Assembly: GCF_019145355.1 (NCBI RefSeq)
Contig: NZ_JAHSTY010000001.1
Location: 992,001 to 1,056,000 of the forward strand
Source: Pseudomonas azadiae
GTDB lineage: Bacteria > Pseudomonadota > Gammaproteobacteria > Pseudomonadales > Pseudomonadaceae
DNA length: 64,000 nt
Direction of reading: 5' to 3'
Every line of letters begins with the position of its first letter. Position 1 is the stretch's first letter. The translations under genes and the position numbers were made by a program. This document shows positions 33,161 through 42,553 of the stretch, piece by piece. The notes beneath the pieces were generated by a model. That model was not told the origin of the DNA, made no database searches, and worked only from the letters and a program-made list of their open reading frames with translations.

Positions 33161-33594
33161 TACTTCTTATCCTTCTGATCCTTGCCCAGCAACTCCATCA
33201 GGCGTTGGGCGAATTCTGGCGTGGCGGCCTTGGTCTCGGCCACGTCCACCGGTGTCTTGAGCACGTGCAGGGGGGTGATGCGGCCCGGGGTGATGCCCAG
33301 CAGAATCTGCTCCTCGCCCACTTGCACCAACACCAGTCGATCGCGCGGGCCAAGGGCACGGGAGCCGATCATCTCGATCACCTGGCCGTTGCCCGGCCCT
33401 GCGTTCTGTAGCCGGCGCATCAGCCAGGCCAGCGCAAAGATCAAGCCGACCACCAGCAACAGGCCGAGCACCAGCTGCGTCAATTGCCCGCCGACACTGC
33501 CCACGGCAGGCGCGGCGGCGGCCTGAGCCACCGGCTCGGCTGCCCAGGCATCCAACGGCAGCGCGACAAGAAGTGCCACCAGCAAGCGTTTCAT
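33160..33594 (-). CDS. fliO: Flagellar assembly protein FliO
   Basis: A 144-residue membrane protein that helps FliP assemble. A signal-like N-terminus ([15 protein letters not shown]) is followed by a membrane helix at about 39-62 ([20 protein letters not shown]) and a cytoplasmic domain with [20 protein letters not shown]. It starts one base after the fliN stop and overlaps fliP. Confidence 0.94.
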   Translation of the reverse strand: MKRLLVALLVALPLDAWAAEPVAQAAAAPAVGSVGGQLTQLVLGLLLVVGLIFALAWLMRRLQNAGPGNGQVIEMIGSRALGPRDRLVLVQVGEEQILLGITPGRITPLHVLKTPVDVAETKAATPEFAQRLMELLGKDQKDKK

Positions 33595-33595
33595 A

Positions 33596-34063
33596 TCAGC
33601 GCAACTTCTTGATGCGTTCGCTCGGGCTGATCACGTCCGTCAGGCGGATGCCGAACTTTTCGTTGACCACCACCACTTCACCGTGGGCGATCAGGGTGCC
33701 GTTGACCAGCACGTCCAGCGGCTCGCCGGCCAGACGATCAAGCTCGATCACCGAACCCTGGTTGAGTTGCAGCAGGTTGCGGATGTTGATTTCGGTGCTG
33801 CCGACTTCCATGGAGATCGACACCGGAATGTCCAGGATCACGTCCAGGTTCGGGCCGTCGAGGGTCACCGGGTCGTTGTTCTTCGGCACGCTGCCGAATT
33901 CTTCCATGGTCAGGCGGTTGCCGGCCGGCGCGGTGGCGGCGTCGGCGGCCAGCAGCGCGTCGATGTCATCTTGGCCAACATCGCCGGTTTCTTCCAGGGC
34001 AGCCGCCCATTCGTCAGCCAGGGCCTGGTCTTCGGCGGAAGTGTTTTCGTGTTCGGTAGCCAT
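33596..34063 (-). CDS. fliN: C-ring switch protein FliN
   Basis: A 155-residue C-ring protein. The C-terminal SpoA domain (about 70-150) includes ILDIPVSISMEVGSTEINIRNLLQLNQGSVIELDR (in parts) and LVNGTLIAHGEVVVVNEKFGIRLTD. The acidic N-terminal extension contains a FliM-like peptide, GQDDIDALLAAD (about 30-41). The start at 34063 (MATEHEN) has a GAGG site; the frame is open seven codons upstream. Confidence 0.96.
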   Translation of the reverse strand: MATEHENTSAEDQALADEWAAALEETGDVGQDDIDALLAADAATAPAGNRLTMEEFGSVPKNNDPVTLDGPNLDVILDIPVSISMEVGSTEINIRNLLQLNQGSVIELDRLAGEPLDVLVNGTLIAHGEVVVVNEKFGIRLTDVISPSERIKKLR

Positions 34064-34109
34064 TACATGTCCTCGGCGGAGCAAACATTCATAAATTGAT
34101 TAGGGTGCA

Positions 34110-35078
34110 TCACCGACGGTTGATCGGTTCCACCACTTGCAGCGCCAGGTTGCCCTTGTGGGAACCCAGCTTGACCTTGAATGACGGCACGCCGTTGGCG
34201 CGCATGATCATTTCTTGTGGCAATTCGACCGGGATGATGTCGCCCGGCTGCATGTGCAAGATATCGCGCAGACGCAACTGGCGACGGGCAACCGTGGCGC
34301 TCAGCGGTACGTCGACGTCCAGCAGGTCTTCGCGCAGGGCCTTGACCCAACGTTCGTCCTGGTCGTCCAGGTCGGACTGGAAGCCGGCGTCGAGCATTTC
34401 GCGCACCGGCTCGATCATCGAGTACGGCATGGTGACGTGCAGGTCGCCGCCGCCGCCATCGAGTTCGATGTGGAAGGTGGACACCACAATGGCTTCGCTG
34501 GGCCCGACGATGTTGGCCATGGCCGGGTTCACTTCCGAGTTGATGTACTCGAAACTGACTTCCATGATCGCCTGCCAGGCTTCCTTCAAGTCGATGAAGG
34601 CTTGCTCCAGCACCATGCGCACCACCCGCAGCTCGGTGGGGGTGAATTCGCGGCCTTCGATCTTGGCGTGACGGCCGTCACCGCCGAAGAAGTTGTCCAC
34701 CAGCTTGAACACCAGCTTGGCGTCGAGGATGAACAGCGCGGTGCCGCGCAGCGGCTTGATCTTGACCAGGTTGAGGCTGGTGGGTACGTACAGCGAGTGC
34801 ACGTATTCACCGAACTTCATCACCTGCACGCCGCCCACCGCCACGTCCGCCGAACGGCGCAGCATGTTGAACATGCTGATGCGGGTGTAGCGGGCGAAGC
34901 GCTCGTTGATCATTTCCAGGGTCGGCATGCGTCCGCGGACGATGCGATCCTGGCTGGTCAGGTCGTAACTTTTGACGCTGCCGGGCTCGGCAGCCGTTTC
35001 GGTCTGTACCAGACCGTCGTCGACGCCATGCAACAGCGCGTCGATTTCATCCTGGGACAGCAGGTCTTGCACGGCCAT
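34110..35078 (-). CDS. fliM: C-ring switch protein FliM
   Basis: A 322-residue switch protein that receives CheY-P. The N-terminal CheY-binding peptide LLSQDEIDALLHG is at residues 6-18. The middle CheC-like domain has RIVRGRMPTLEMINERFARY, and the C-terminal SpoA domain resembles FliN (VPLSATVARRQLRLRDILHMQPGD in parts). It lies 9 bp after fliL and 46 bp before fliN. Confidence 0.97.
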   Translation of the reverse strand: MAVQDLLSQDEIDALLHGVDDGLVQTETAAEPGSVKSYDLTSQDRIVRGRMPTLEMINERFARYTRISMFNMLRRSADVAVGGVQVMKFGEYVHSLYVPTSLNLVKIKPLRGTALFILDAKLVFKLVDNFFGGDGRHAKIEGREFTPTELRVVRMVLEQAFIDLKEAWQAIMEVSFEYINSEVNPAMANIVGPSEAIVVSTFHIELDGGGGDLHVTMPYSMIEPVREMLDAGFQSDLDDQDERWVKALREDLLDVDVPLSATVARRQLRLRDILHMQPGDIIPVELPQEMIMRANGVPSFKVKLGSHKGNLALQVVEPINRR

Positions 35079-35087
35079 GTCGTGATC

Positions 35088-35591
35088 CTACTGCAATACG
35101 AAGTTAGTGAAGAGCGCCTGCTCGACCACGACTTTGCCGAGTTCTTTCTGGGCCACTTCCTGCACACTGGCGGTGACCTTCTGACGCAGCATTTCCTGGC
35201 CCACTGGCGTTGCGAGTGTGTCGAAGCCCTGGCTTGAGAACAGCATTACCAGGTTGTTGCGGATCACTGGCATATGCACCTTGAGGGCATCCAGGTCCGA
35301 CTGGTTTCGCGCCAGCAAGGTGATGCTCACCTGCAGGTAGCGTTGACGGCCGTTCTGATTGAAGTTGGCGACAAAGGCCGGAAGCATCGGCTCGAAGATT
35401 GCCGGTTGCTTGACGTTAGTGGCGGTTTCGGCGGCAGGCGCCGGTTTGGCGGCGCTGCTGTGCATGATGTACCAAGTGCCGCCCACCGAGGCGCCGATGG
35501 CCAGGAGCAGGCCTGCGACAATCATCAGGATAAGCTTGAGCTTGCCTTTGCCCGCGGGTGGTTTTGCTGCTGCGTCGTCGCTCTTCGCCAT
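35088..35591 (-). CDS. fliL: Flagellar stator-associated protein FliL
   Basis: A 167-residue inner-membrane protein near the stators. A membrane helix at about 20-44 (LILMIVAGLLLAIGASVGGTW) is followed by a periplasmic FliL domain with QRYLQVSITLLARN and a C-terminal helix ending TNFVLQ. First gene of the fliLMNOPQR-flhB operon, with a sigma-54 promoter about 50-65 bp upstream. Confidence 0.95.
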   Translation of the reverse strand: MAKSDDAAAKPPAGKGKLKLILMIVAGLLLAIGASVGGTWYIMHSSAAKPAPAAETATNVKQPAIFEPMLPAFVANFNQNGRQRYLQVSITLLARNQSDLDALKVHMPVIRNNLVMLFSSQGFDTLATPVGQEMLRQKVTASVQEVAQKELGKVVVEQALFTNFVLQ

Positions 35592-35641
35592 GCCAATAAT
35601 CCGTCACTATTCGGGGATTCATAGATCTACGGGAAGGCAAG

Positions 35642-35657
35642 AGCAAGTGTTATGCCA
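35642..35657 (-). promoter_or_regulatory. Sigma-54 promoter of fliL
   Basis: The minus strand reads TGGCATAACACTTGCT, with GG-N10-GC spacing and near-consensus -24 and -12 boxes. The predicted start near 35631 gives a leader of about 40 nt. A 7-bp inverted repeat TGCCAGA-GTTG-TCTGGCA (35653-35670) overlaps the -24 box. Confidence 0.85.
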
Positions 35658-35702
35658 GAGTTGTCTGGCACTTAAGGGAAGAAGCAAAACCACAAACCCA
35701 AT

Positions 35703-35887
35703 GTAGGAGCTGCTTGCCTGCGATGGCGGTGTGTAGTGAGCGGGCTTGCCCCGCGCTGGGCGTGAAGCGGCCCCAATAAAAACACCGCCGACCTCCAGGT
35801 AGAACCGAGTCGCCTGGTTTGGGGCGGCTTCGCCACCCAGCGCGGGCAAGCCCGCTCACTACAGGCCGCAGGCAAGCCCGCTCCCAC
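35703..35887. repeat. REPIN split by boundary element R2
   Basis: REP halves at 35703-35728 (TGTAGGAGCTGCTTGCCTGC...) and about 35868-35887 (GCAGGCAAGCCCGCTCCCAC) flank element R2, the same nested arrangement as at 28306-28600. Together with the fliL promoter it fills the 320-bp gene-free stretch 35592-35911. Confidence 0.75.
35732..35863. repeat. Palindromic boundary element R2
   Basis: A 132-bp second copy of the R element, with arms TGTAGTGAGCGGGCTTGCCC... and its inverse. The left arm has small differences (GGGCGTGAAGCGG in place of GGGTGGCGAAGCCG). It sits between the fliK stop and the fliL promoter. Confidence 0.92.
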
Positions 35888-35911
35888 ATTTTGGCCTGCG
35901 TTTGGTTCAAA

Positions 35912-37243
35912 TCAGGCGTAGTAATCGACGGCGCTGGAGCCGACCACGGTGGAGGTCACCGGCGTTACCGCTTCAGCCACATCAATGGCATTGCCGCTGT
36001 CGCCGTTGTCGCCACCGCGTCCACCGCCGCCACTCACACCACGGGCCTGCGCCTGTTGCTGTTGTTCCTGGCCACGGGACTGGTCGGACACATTCACATC
36101 CACTTGCCCCATGCCCTGCTGGGCAAACATTTCCCGCAATCGGCCGGACTGGCTTTCCAGGGCTTCACGCACCACCGGGTGCGCGCTCATGAAGTTGACC
36201 TGGGCCTGCTGGTCGGCGGTCATGTTGACCTTGATGTCCAGGCGGCCGAGTTCAGCCGGCTGCAACTGGATCTCCGCCGACTTGAGGTTGGCGCTGGACA
36301 GGTACATCACGCGGTTGACGATCTCGTCGGTCCAGCCGCTCTGGTGCATGGCCAATGGTGCGTTGGCTACCGGCGGCAAGGCATTGGCGGTTTTCGGCGT
36401 GGCGGCCTGGGTCAGCGCGGCCAGGCGATTGGCGAAATCATCGACACGGGTGTCGCTGCTGGCGCCCTTCAGGTCCTTGAGGCCCTCTTCGATCAGCCCG
36501 CTGAAGGCCTTATCGCCGCCCTCGGTGCTGTCCTTGGTGGCTTGCTGGTCGACCATAGCGGCCAGACCTGCGGTGAAGTTCTGCGCGGCGGTTGGTTGAT
36601 CCTGGGACGCGGGCGGCGCGGTTTTCGCCGCGGCCTGGCTGCTGGCCGACACGTGCCCGCCCTGCTCCATCGCCAGGCGTACAGCCGGCATGGCGTCCAG
36701 GGGATCGGCTTGCGGATCGAAAGTCGGCTTGGCCGGCTCGGCCGCCGTGATCGGCGCTGCCACCACCGGCAGGGCCTGGTCATCCGTGGTGGCGGCGGGC
36801 GCCGGGGTTTGCGCCGGAACCGGCACGGCCACCGGGGTGACGCTGGCGATCAACGCCGGGTCGACCACCGGCTCAACCGGGGGCAGTTGTACCAGGCTCG
36901 GGTCGACAGCTGCGTCGTCATCACTGCTGGCACTGTCATCGGTCTTGGCCGGCGGGCTGGCAGGCAAGGTATTGCCGCTATCGGCAACCGCTGGCGTACT
37001 GGCGGCAGGCTTGTCGCCGCCCGCCACAGGCTTGGCGCTGGCGTCGGCCGGCTTGTCCCGCGCGGGTTTGGCCACGCTGTCGTCAGGCTTGGCGGAGGGC
37101 TTGGCACCCTGGCTGGCATACACTTGAGCGAAGCCAGGGCCCTTGTCCCGTGGGTCCGCAGCCACTGCCGGAGGATTGGCGGCGGGCGCTTGAGGCTTGG
37201 CCGCAGGGGCAGCCTGAAGGAGCGAATTCGGGGCGACTGGCAT
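35912..37243 (-). CDS. fliK: Flagellar hook-length control protein FliK
   Basis: A 443-residue secreted ruler protein. A Pro/Ala/Lys/Asp-rich low-complexity N-terminal two-thirds is followed by the conserved C-terminal FliK domain (about 310-405) with LQPAELGRLDIKVNMTADQQAQVNF and LREMFAQQGM, then a Gln/Gly-rich tail. The start at 37243 (MPVAPNSLLQ) has a GGAG site 10 nt upstream and follows a sigma-54 promoter; the frame extends much further upstream without FliK features. Confidence 0.92.
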   Translation of the reverse strand: MPVAPNSLLQAAPAAKPQAPAANPPAVAADPRDKGPGFAQVYASQGAKPSAKPDDSVAKPARDKPADASAKPVAGGDKPAASTPAVADSGNTLPASPPAKTDDSASSDDDAAVDPSLVQLPPVEPVVDPALIASVTPVAVPVPAQTPAPAATTDDQALPVVAAPITAAEPAKPTFDPQADPLDAMPAVRLAMEQGGHVSASSQAAAKTAPPASQDQPTAAQNFTAGLAAMVDQQATKDSTEGGDKAFSGLIEEGLKDLKGASSDTRVDDFANRLAALTQAATPKTANALPPVANAPLAMHQSGWTDEIVNRVMYLSSANLKSAEIQLQPAELGRLDIKVNMTADQQAQVNFMSAHPVVREALESQSGRLREMFAQQGMGQVDVNVSDQSRGQEQQQQAQARGVSGGGGRGGDNGDSGNAIDVAEAVTPVTSTVVGSSAVDYYA

Positions 37244-37294
37244 AAGTAAAGGTCTCCACTGCATGGGGATCGGGGATGCAGTACGAAGACATAG

Positions 37295-37310
37295 AGCAAA
37301 AGTCGGGCCA
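37295..37310 (-). promoter_or_regulatory. Sigma-54 promoter of fliK
   Basis: The minus strand reads TGGCCCGACTTTTGCT, with GG-N10-GC spacing and a perfect TTGCT -12 box. The predicted start near 37284 lies about 41 nt before the fliK ATG, inside the 85-bp gap after hptB. Confidence 0.85.
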
Positions 37311-37328
37311 GGTTTGAAAGCGGTTGGG

Positions 37329-37673
37329 TCAGAGCTGAAAGCGCTGGCGCTCCGACTCATACAACGGCCTGACGAACGCAAACTCCTGATCAATCTGGTC
37401 CACCAATGCCCCCAGGTCCGCAGTGGCGCCGGCGGACTCCGCCTCAAGTCGCTGGCACAACTGCGCCAGCCGCACCGCCCCGAGATTTCCACTGCTGCCC
37501 TTGAAGCTATGCGCGATCCGCCCCAACGCCTTGGCGTCATCGCGCGCCGTGCGCAGGGCCTCGACGCGCTTCTCGGAATCATCAAGAAAGGTCTCGAGCA
37601 GCTTGGGATACTCGCTTTCCATGACCTCCTGCAAACTCGACAACACCGCCGGGTCCAGATGCATATCAACCAC
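37329..37673 (-). CDS. hptB: Histidine phosphotransfer protein HptB
   Basis: A 114-residue single Hpt domain with the phosphorylatable His55 in AHSFKGSSGNLGA. In P. aeruginosa HptB passes phosphate from hybrid sensor kinases to HsbR and tunes the switch between motility and biofilm. A GTG start at 37673 has AAGGAG 7 nt upstream; ATG three codons later is possible. It lies 30 bp after hsbR. Confidence 0.92.
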   Translation of the reverse strand: MVDMHLDPAVLSSLQEVMESEYPKLLETFLDDSEKRVEALRTARDDAKALGRIAHSFKGSSGNLGAVRLAQLCQRLEAESAGATADLGALVDQIDQEFAFVRPLYESERQRFQL

Positions 37674-37703
37674 TTGTTCGCTCCTTGATCAAGAATCGGT
37701 GGA

Positions 37704-39419
37704 TTATGCCAGAGCCTCCCAGGAAAACTCCACGCAGACACGGCGCCCGCCTTCCGACCAGCGTACAGCGCTGCACAGCTGGCGCACCAGGCTCAGGCCC
37801 CGGCCAGACAGACGGTCGATGTCCAGCGTCCGCGCCAGTACCTGTTCCACGTCAAAACCTGGCCCGCTGTCTTCGATACACAAGCTCAGGCGACCGCCCC
37901 CTTCCGTCGGCAGCACCTGCAGCTGCACGCGCACGTGACCACTGCTCAAGTGCGCCAGGCGTTCATTGCGCTGGCGATAATACTCGGCGAACCCCGCGGC
38001 ATCGCGCTTGAGCCGCGAATCCAGGCCCAGCACGCCGTGTTCCAACGCATTCGAATACAGCTCGGCCATCACGCTGTAGAGCGCCCCGCTTTGCTCACGC
38101 AGGCCGTGGATCTCCAGCAGCAATTGCAGCAGGTACGGCAACGGGTTGTAGCGTTTCAAGGTCTCGGCGCGAAACTCGAAGTTCGCCGACCAATTCAGCG
38201 GACACGACTGCCCGCTGTCGGCGTACAACGGCCCCGCCGCGCGAAGCGACTCGCCGGGTTGCAGGGTGATTTCCAGCATGCTCACGTCATCGCGCGCCAC
38301 ACCTCGAAACGCCGCCAGGGCCTGCTCGATCTCGTCAAATAACCGATCAGGCTCGCGATTGGCGGCGAACACCTGCTGCAAGCGCTCTGCGCCAAACAGC
38401 TGGTCATTGGGGTCGGCGGTGTCCAGCACGCCATCGGAGAGCAGGAACACCCGGTCGCCCAGGGCCATGGGCCAGACTTCGGTGCGATCATCAAAGGCGT
38501 CGGCCGACAGCACGCCCAAGGGCAAATGCCGCGATTCCAGCGGCGTGCGCGTGCCGGTGGCAATGTCATGCACATAGCCTTCAGGCATGCCGCCGTTCCA
38601 CACTTCCACCACGCGCCGATGGGTGCTCAGGCTCAACAGCGTGGCGCAGCAGAACATGTCCACGGGCAGGATGCGCTTGAGCTTGGCGTTCATCTCGCGC
38701 AGGGTCTGCGCCAGGCCGTAGCCCTTGGCAGTCATGCCGTAGAACACCTCCGCCAGGGGCATGGCGCCCACTGCGGCCGGCAGCCCGTGGCCGGTGAAAT
38801 CGCCGAGCAGCACGTGCATGTCACCCGAAGGCGTGTAGGCCGCCAACAGCAAGTCGCCGTTGAACAGCGCATAAGGCGATTGCAGGTAGCGAATGTTCGG
38901 CGCGGCATTGATGCAGCCCGAATGCGCGACCTTATCGAACACTTCCTTGGCCACCCGCTGCTCATGCAGCAGGTAGTCGTGATGCTTGGCGATAAGGTCA
39001 CGCTGCTCCAGCACCGTGGCCTGCAACCGACGCAAGCGGTCCATGGCGTTGATCTTGGCCGCCAGGATCAGCGGGTTGTAAGGCTTGGGCAAAAAGTCAT
39101 CGCCGCCGGCATCCAGGCACTCGGCCAGGTCGGCGCTTTCGCGCAAGGAGGTGAGGAAGATAATCGGAACCAGCGCTTCACCGGCCAACTGCTTGATCCA
39201 TCGCGCGGCGGCAAAGCCATCCATCACCGGCATCAAGGCATCCATCAACACCAGTTGCGGACGCTCGCGGGCGAAGATCTCAACGGCTTGCTCGCCGTTG
39301 GTGGCAGTGAGTACCTGGTGACCCTGGCGGCGCACGATGGTCGACAACAGCAGCAGGTCGGCGGCGCTGTCTTCGGCGATCAGAATCGTCAGCGTCTCGA
39401 GGGGGGCCAGGACGCTCAA
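37704..39419 (-). CDS. hsbR: Response regulator / PP2C phosphatase / anti-sigma kinase HsbR
   Basis: A 571-residue three-domain regulator. The receiver domain has ED at 16-17 and phospho-acceptor Asp60 (LVLMDALMP). A PP2C/SpoIIE phosphatase domain covers about 170-390 (LLGDFTGHGLPAAVGAMP, LLSDGVLDTAD). A C-terminal RsbW-type HATPase covers about 425-565 (YSNALEHGVLG, EDSGPGFDVE, GRGLSLVRQL). It controls the phosphorylation of HsbA. It overlaps hsbA by 4 bp. Confidence 0.93.
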   Translation of the reverse strand: MSVLAPLETLTILIAEDSAADLLLLSTIVRRQGHQVLTATNGEQAVEIFARERPQLVLMDALMPVMDGFAAARWIKQLAGEALVPIIFLTSLRESADLAECLDAGGDDFLPKPYNPLILAAKINAMDRLRRLQATVLEQRDLIAKHHDYLLHEQRVAKEVFDKVAHSGCINAAPNIRYLQSPYALFNGDLLLAAYTPSGDMHVLLGDFTGHGLPAAVGAMPLAEVFYGMTAKGYGLAQTLREMNAKLKRILPVDMFCCATLLSLSTHRRVVEVWNGGMPEGYVHDIATGTRTPLESRHLPLGVLSADAFDDRTEVWPMALGDRVFLLSDGVLDTADPNDQLFGAERLQQVFAANREPDRLFDEIEQALAAFRGVARDDVSMLEITLQPGESLRAAGPLYADSGQSCPLNWSANFEFRAETLKRYNPLPYLLQLLLEIHGLREQSGALYSVMAELYSNALEHGVLGLDSRLKRDAAGFAEYYRQRNERLAHLSSGHVRVQLQVLPTEGGGRLSLCIEDSGPGFDVEQVLARTLDIDRLSGRGLSLVRQLCSAVRWSEGGRRVCVEFSWEALA

Positions 39420-39721
39420 TTGATGTCGAACAGCTTGTCGAAGTTGGAGATCGCCAGGATCTTGCGCACGTCGGGGTTGCTATTGATCACGCTGACATCT
39501 GACTCATCGCCACCGGCGTGGTCCCTTAGCAACAGGAGCATGCCCAAGGCCGAACTGTCGATGTACGTGGCTTCCTTCAAATCGACGACGTATGCCTCAG
39601 GCACCTTGTAGAACCGCTCGTAGGCTTCACGAAAGGCCTGGTGGCTGCCGAAATCGAACCGGCCCTTGATGGCGATTATCAACTTCTTCCCGTCCAGGGA
39701 GACTTCTGACTCGATTGACAT
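39416..39721 (-). CDS. hsbA: Anti-sigma factor antagonist HsbA (STAS domain)
   Basis: A 101-residue STAS-domain protein with the phosphorylatable serine pair in YIDSSALGML (Ser56/57). In P. aeruginosa it binds the anti-sigma factor FlgM or a diguanylate cyclase depending on phosphorylation, linking HptB to flagellar sigma-28 and c-di-GMP. First gene of the hsbA-hsbR-hptB operon. Element R3 lies upstream; I see no convincing promoter. Confidence 0.92.
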   Translation of the reverse strand: MSIESEVSLDGKKLIIAIKGRFDFGSHQAFREAYERFYKVPEAYVVDLKEATYIDSSALGMLLLLRDHAGGDESDVSVINSNPDVRKILAISNFDKLFDIN

Positions 39722-39806
39722 GCGACTGCTTCCTTGTCATTGGCAATGAAGGAAGGTTTAGCAGGTGAACCGGACCTGAGCAAACCCGGAAGGCGCATAA
39801 GCTATC

Positions 39807-39942
39807 TGTAGTGAGCGGGCTTGCCCCGCGCTGGGTGGCGAAGCCGCCCCAAACCAGTCGACTCAGATTTTTCTGAAACACCGAGGTGTCTTCTTTATGG
39901 GTCGGCTTCGCCACCCAGCGCGGGGCAAGCCCGCTCACTACA
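39807..39942. repeat. Palindromic boundary element R3
   Basis: A 136-bp third copy of the R element, arms 39807-39851 and about 39901-39942, with an unrelated centre. It lies between fliJ and hsbA, separating two operons on the same strand. No REPIN halves flank it. Confidence 0.92.
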
Positions 39943-39977
39943 ACAAAATGGACCACAACAGGCAAGGCAGCACACCG

Positions 39978-40427
39978 TTAGAACTGCGATTGTCGCGGCA
40001 GTCGCTGTGACAGCTCGTCCAACAGTTTTTGCTCGCGCTTGTCTTCCAGCGCTCTTGCCTCGTCGATGTAACGCTGCACCAGCTTGCGCAGCCCTTCGAC
40101 ACGGGCGAACGCCTGTTGCCAACTTTCGCGGGCTTTATCCAGGTTGTTCTGGTGCCATGCCAGGCTCTGGCGCTGCTGGCCGACGGCGGTTTCCAGCTGA
40201 TTGAGAAAGCCCTGGTAACCCATCAGCCATTGGCCCGATACGCCTTTGGCACCACGGTCGATCCATTGCTGCTGGTACTCACTGCGAAAACGCTCCAGGT
40301 CGCCCAGCTTGCTTTCGGCCAGGCGCACCTGGCCCTGGAAGTAGCCCAGGCGTTGCACGGCGGTTTTCTCGGCCTTCTCGGCCATGTCCACCACCGGAGC
40401 CAGGCGTGCGGCGCGGCTGTTGGCCAT
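39978..40427 (-). CDS. fliJ: Flagellar export chaperone FliJ
   Basis: A 149-residue coiled-coil protein of the export ATPase complex, which docks in the FliI ring and contacts FlhA. It is almost wholly helical and charged, with the typical AQRLGYFQGQVRLAESKL-like first helix and RQSLAWHQNNLDKARESWQ. Starts 3 bp after fliI, last gene of fliEFGHIJ. Confidence 0.94.
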   Translation of the reverse strand: MANSRAARLAPVVDMAEKAEKTAVQRLGYFQGQVRLAESKLGDLERFRSEYQQQWIDRGAKGVSGQWLMGYQGFLNQLETAVGQQRQSLAWHQNNLDKARESWQQAFARVEGLRKLVQRYIDEARALEDKREQKLLDELSQRLPRQSQF

Positions 40428-40430
40428 GGC

Positions 40431-41789
40431 TTAGCCGCCCGGCGCGGGGGCGAAGATCGACTGCAGGTGCGCTTCGCTCTCGCCCATGCTGATGTTGTCG
40501 TTGAGGCCCTGGCGCAGGTAGGTCACCAGTTGCGGTTGCAGGGCGATGGCCAGGTCGGTCTCGCGATCACCACCGGCCACGTAGGCGCCGACGCTGATCA
40601 AATCGCGGCTTTGCTGGTAGCGCGACCACAACTGCTTGAACTGTTGCGCACGGGCCATGTGCTCCGGGGTGACCACCGCCGGCATCACCCGGCTGATGGA
40701 CGCTTCGATGTCGATGGCCGGGTAATGCCCTTCCTCGGCCAGCCGCCGCGAGAGCACGATGTGCCCGTCGAGCACGCCCCGCGCCGAGTCGGCAATCGGG
40801 TCCTGCTGGTCATCGCCTTCGGACAGCACGGTGTAGAACGCGGTGATCGAACCACCGCCGGCCTCGGCGTTACCGGCGCGCTCCACCAGCTTGGGCAGCT
40901 TGGCGAACACCGACGGCGGATAGCCCTTGGTCGCCGGCGGTTCGCCGATGGCCAGGGCGATTTCCCGCTGGGCCTGGGCGAAACGCGTGAGCGAGTCCAT
41001 CAGCAACAGGACGTTCTTGCCCTTGTCGCGAAAATATTCGGCGATGCGCGTGCAGTACATCGCGGCGCGCAGGCGCATCAGCGGCGCATCGTCCGCCGGC
41101 GAGGCGACCACGACCGAGCGCTTGAGGCCTTCTTCGCCGAGGCTGTGCTCGATGAACTCCTTCACCTCACGGCCCCGCTCGCCGATCAGCCCCACCACAA
41201 TGATGTCGGCCTCGGTAAAGCGCGTCATCATGCCCAGCAACACCGATTTACCCACGCCGGTACCGGCGAACAGGCCCAGACGCTGGCCACGGCCGACCGT
41301 CAATAAACCGTTGATGCTGCGAATACCCACGTCAAGCGGCTGGCTGATGGGGTTGCGGTTGAGCGGGTTGATGGTGGGCCCGTCCATCGGTACCCAGTCT
41401 TCGGCCTTCATGCCGCCCTTGCCGTCCAACGGACGGCCGGCGCCGTCGAGCACGCGGCCGAGCATGCTCATGCCCATCGGCAGGCGGCCGGTGTCGGCCA
41501 ACGGCACCACGCGGGCACCGGGCGCAATGCCGGCGATACTGCCCACCGGCATCAGGAAAATCTTGTTGCCGGAAAAGCCCATCACTTCGGCTTCGACCTG
41601 CACCGGGTGGTAGCTGTCGTCGTTGATCACCATGCAGCGGCTGCCCATGGCGGCACGCAGGCCCTCGGCTTCGAGGGTCAGGCCGACCATGCGCAACAAG
41701 CGTCCTTCGAGGATTGGCTGGCCGGGCAACTGCGTGGCGTCGGTGTAACCGCTCAAGCGCCTGGCGAAGCTGGTGCGATCAAGGCGCAT
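40431..41789 (-). CDS. fliI: Flagellum-specific ATPase FliI
   Basis: A 452-residue F1-beta-like ATPase energising flagellar protein export. Walker A AGTGVGKS is at residues 175-182. [34 protein letters not shown] (in parts) is the Walker B and downstream signature. The N-terminal beta-barrel and C-terminal helical domain are both present. The start overlaps the fliH end by 11 bp. Confidence 0.96.
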   Translation of the reverse strand: MRLDRTSFARRLSGYTDATQLPGQPILEGRLLRMVGLTLEAEGLRAAMGSRCMVINDDSYHPVQVEAEVMGFSGNKIFLMPVGSIAGIAPGARVVPLADTGRLPMGMSMLGRVLDGAGRPLDGKGGMKAEDWVPMDGPTINPLNRNPISQPLDVGIRSINGLLTVGRGQRLGLFAGTGVGKSVLLGMMTRFTEADIIVVGLIGERGREVKEFIEHSLGEEGLKRSVVVASPADDAPLMRLRAAMYCTRIAEYFRDKGKNVLLLMDSLTRFAQAQREIALAIGEPPATKGYPPSVFAKLPKLVERAGNAEAGGGSITAFYTVLSEGDDQQDPIADSARGVLDGHIVLSRRLAEEGHYPAIDIEASISRVMPAVVTPEHMARAQQFKQLWSRYQQSRDLISVGAYVAGGDRETDLAIALQPQLVTYLRQGLNDNISMGESEAHLQSIFAPAPGG

Positions 41790-42543
41790 CGGCGGCGTCC
41801 AGGTCCAGGCTCAGGTCGGGTTCGGCCGGGTTCAACACCTGCTCGTGGGCCTGGTCCAGCAGCTTGGCCATGATCTGGCTGATGCGGGTTTCCACCGTGG
41901 CATCGATGCGGCTATGCTCGGTCTCGACGCGACAGCCACCGGGCTGCAACGCGGCGTCCTCGACGATGCGCCAGGTTTCTTCATGGCGCTCGCGCAGGGC
42001 CTTGACCTGTTCGAAATCCTGCGGATTGATGTACAGCCGCACATTGCCGACGCCCAGGGGCAGCAGCTTGAGGGCTTCGCGCATGACGCTTTCGATCTGG
42101 CTGGAGTCGAGCACCAGTTCACGCTGGATCACCTGGCGAGCGATGTGCTGCACCAGGCCGACCATGGCTTTTTCGATCTGTGAGTCCTGCTCGGCGATGG
42201 GGTCGAACAGGCCGCCCATCAAGCGCTCCAGGCTGGCCAGCTTGACGCTCAGCGCCGCCTCCGCTTCCTGGCGCACCTTGAGGGTGGTGCTGCGAAAACC
42301 GTCTTTTTCACCGGCGGCGAAGCCTTCGTTGTAGGCCTCCTGGCGGATGCTTTCCAACTCTTCCAGGGTCAGTGGCTGGACTTCGTCCAGGGGCACTTCT
42401 TCCATTTCCACCGGCGGTTCGATCACCGGTTCCGGCTCGGGCTCCGGCACGTGCGGATCGAAACTGGGCAGCGACCAGATGTCGAACCCGCCGACGTCGC
42501 GGGCGCGAATCAGGTCGCTGGGTGCCTCATCTTTGCTCGACAT
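41779..42543 (-). CDS. fliH: Flagellar export ATPase regulator FliH
   Basis: A 254-residue FliH. A short N-terminal region is followed by a Glu/Pro-rich stretch ([17 protein letters not shown]), a long helix with [20 protein letters not shown] (the GxxxG-type FliH motif region), and the C-terminal V-ATPase-E-like domain ([19 protein letters not shown]). It binds FliI and FliN. It starts 10 bp after fliG and overlaps fliI. Confidence 0.94.
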   Translation of the reverse strand: MSSKDEAPSDLIRARDVGGFDIWSLPSFDPHVPEPEPEPVIEPPVEMEEVPLDEVQPLTLEELESIRQEAYNEGFAAGEKDGFRSTTLKVRQEAEAALSVKLASLERLMGGLFDPIAEQDSQIEKAMVGLVQHIARQVIQRELVLDSSQIESVMREALKLLPLGVGNVRLYINPQDFEQVKALRERHEETWRIVEDAALQPGGCRVETEHSRIDATVETRISQIMAKLLDQAHEQVLNPAEPDLSLDLDAADAP

Positions 42544-42553
42544 CAGAGGCGCC

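Noticed and set aside
37244..37741. N-terminal extension of FliK to 37741
   Set aside because: The extra 166 codons overlap hptB and hsbR in another frame and have shadow composition (Arg/Trp/Ser-rich); the start at 37243 has promoter and ribosome-binding site.
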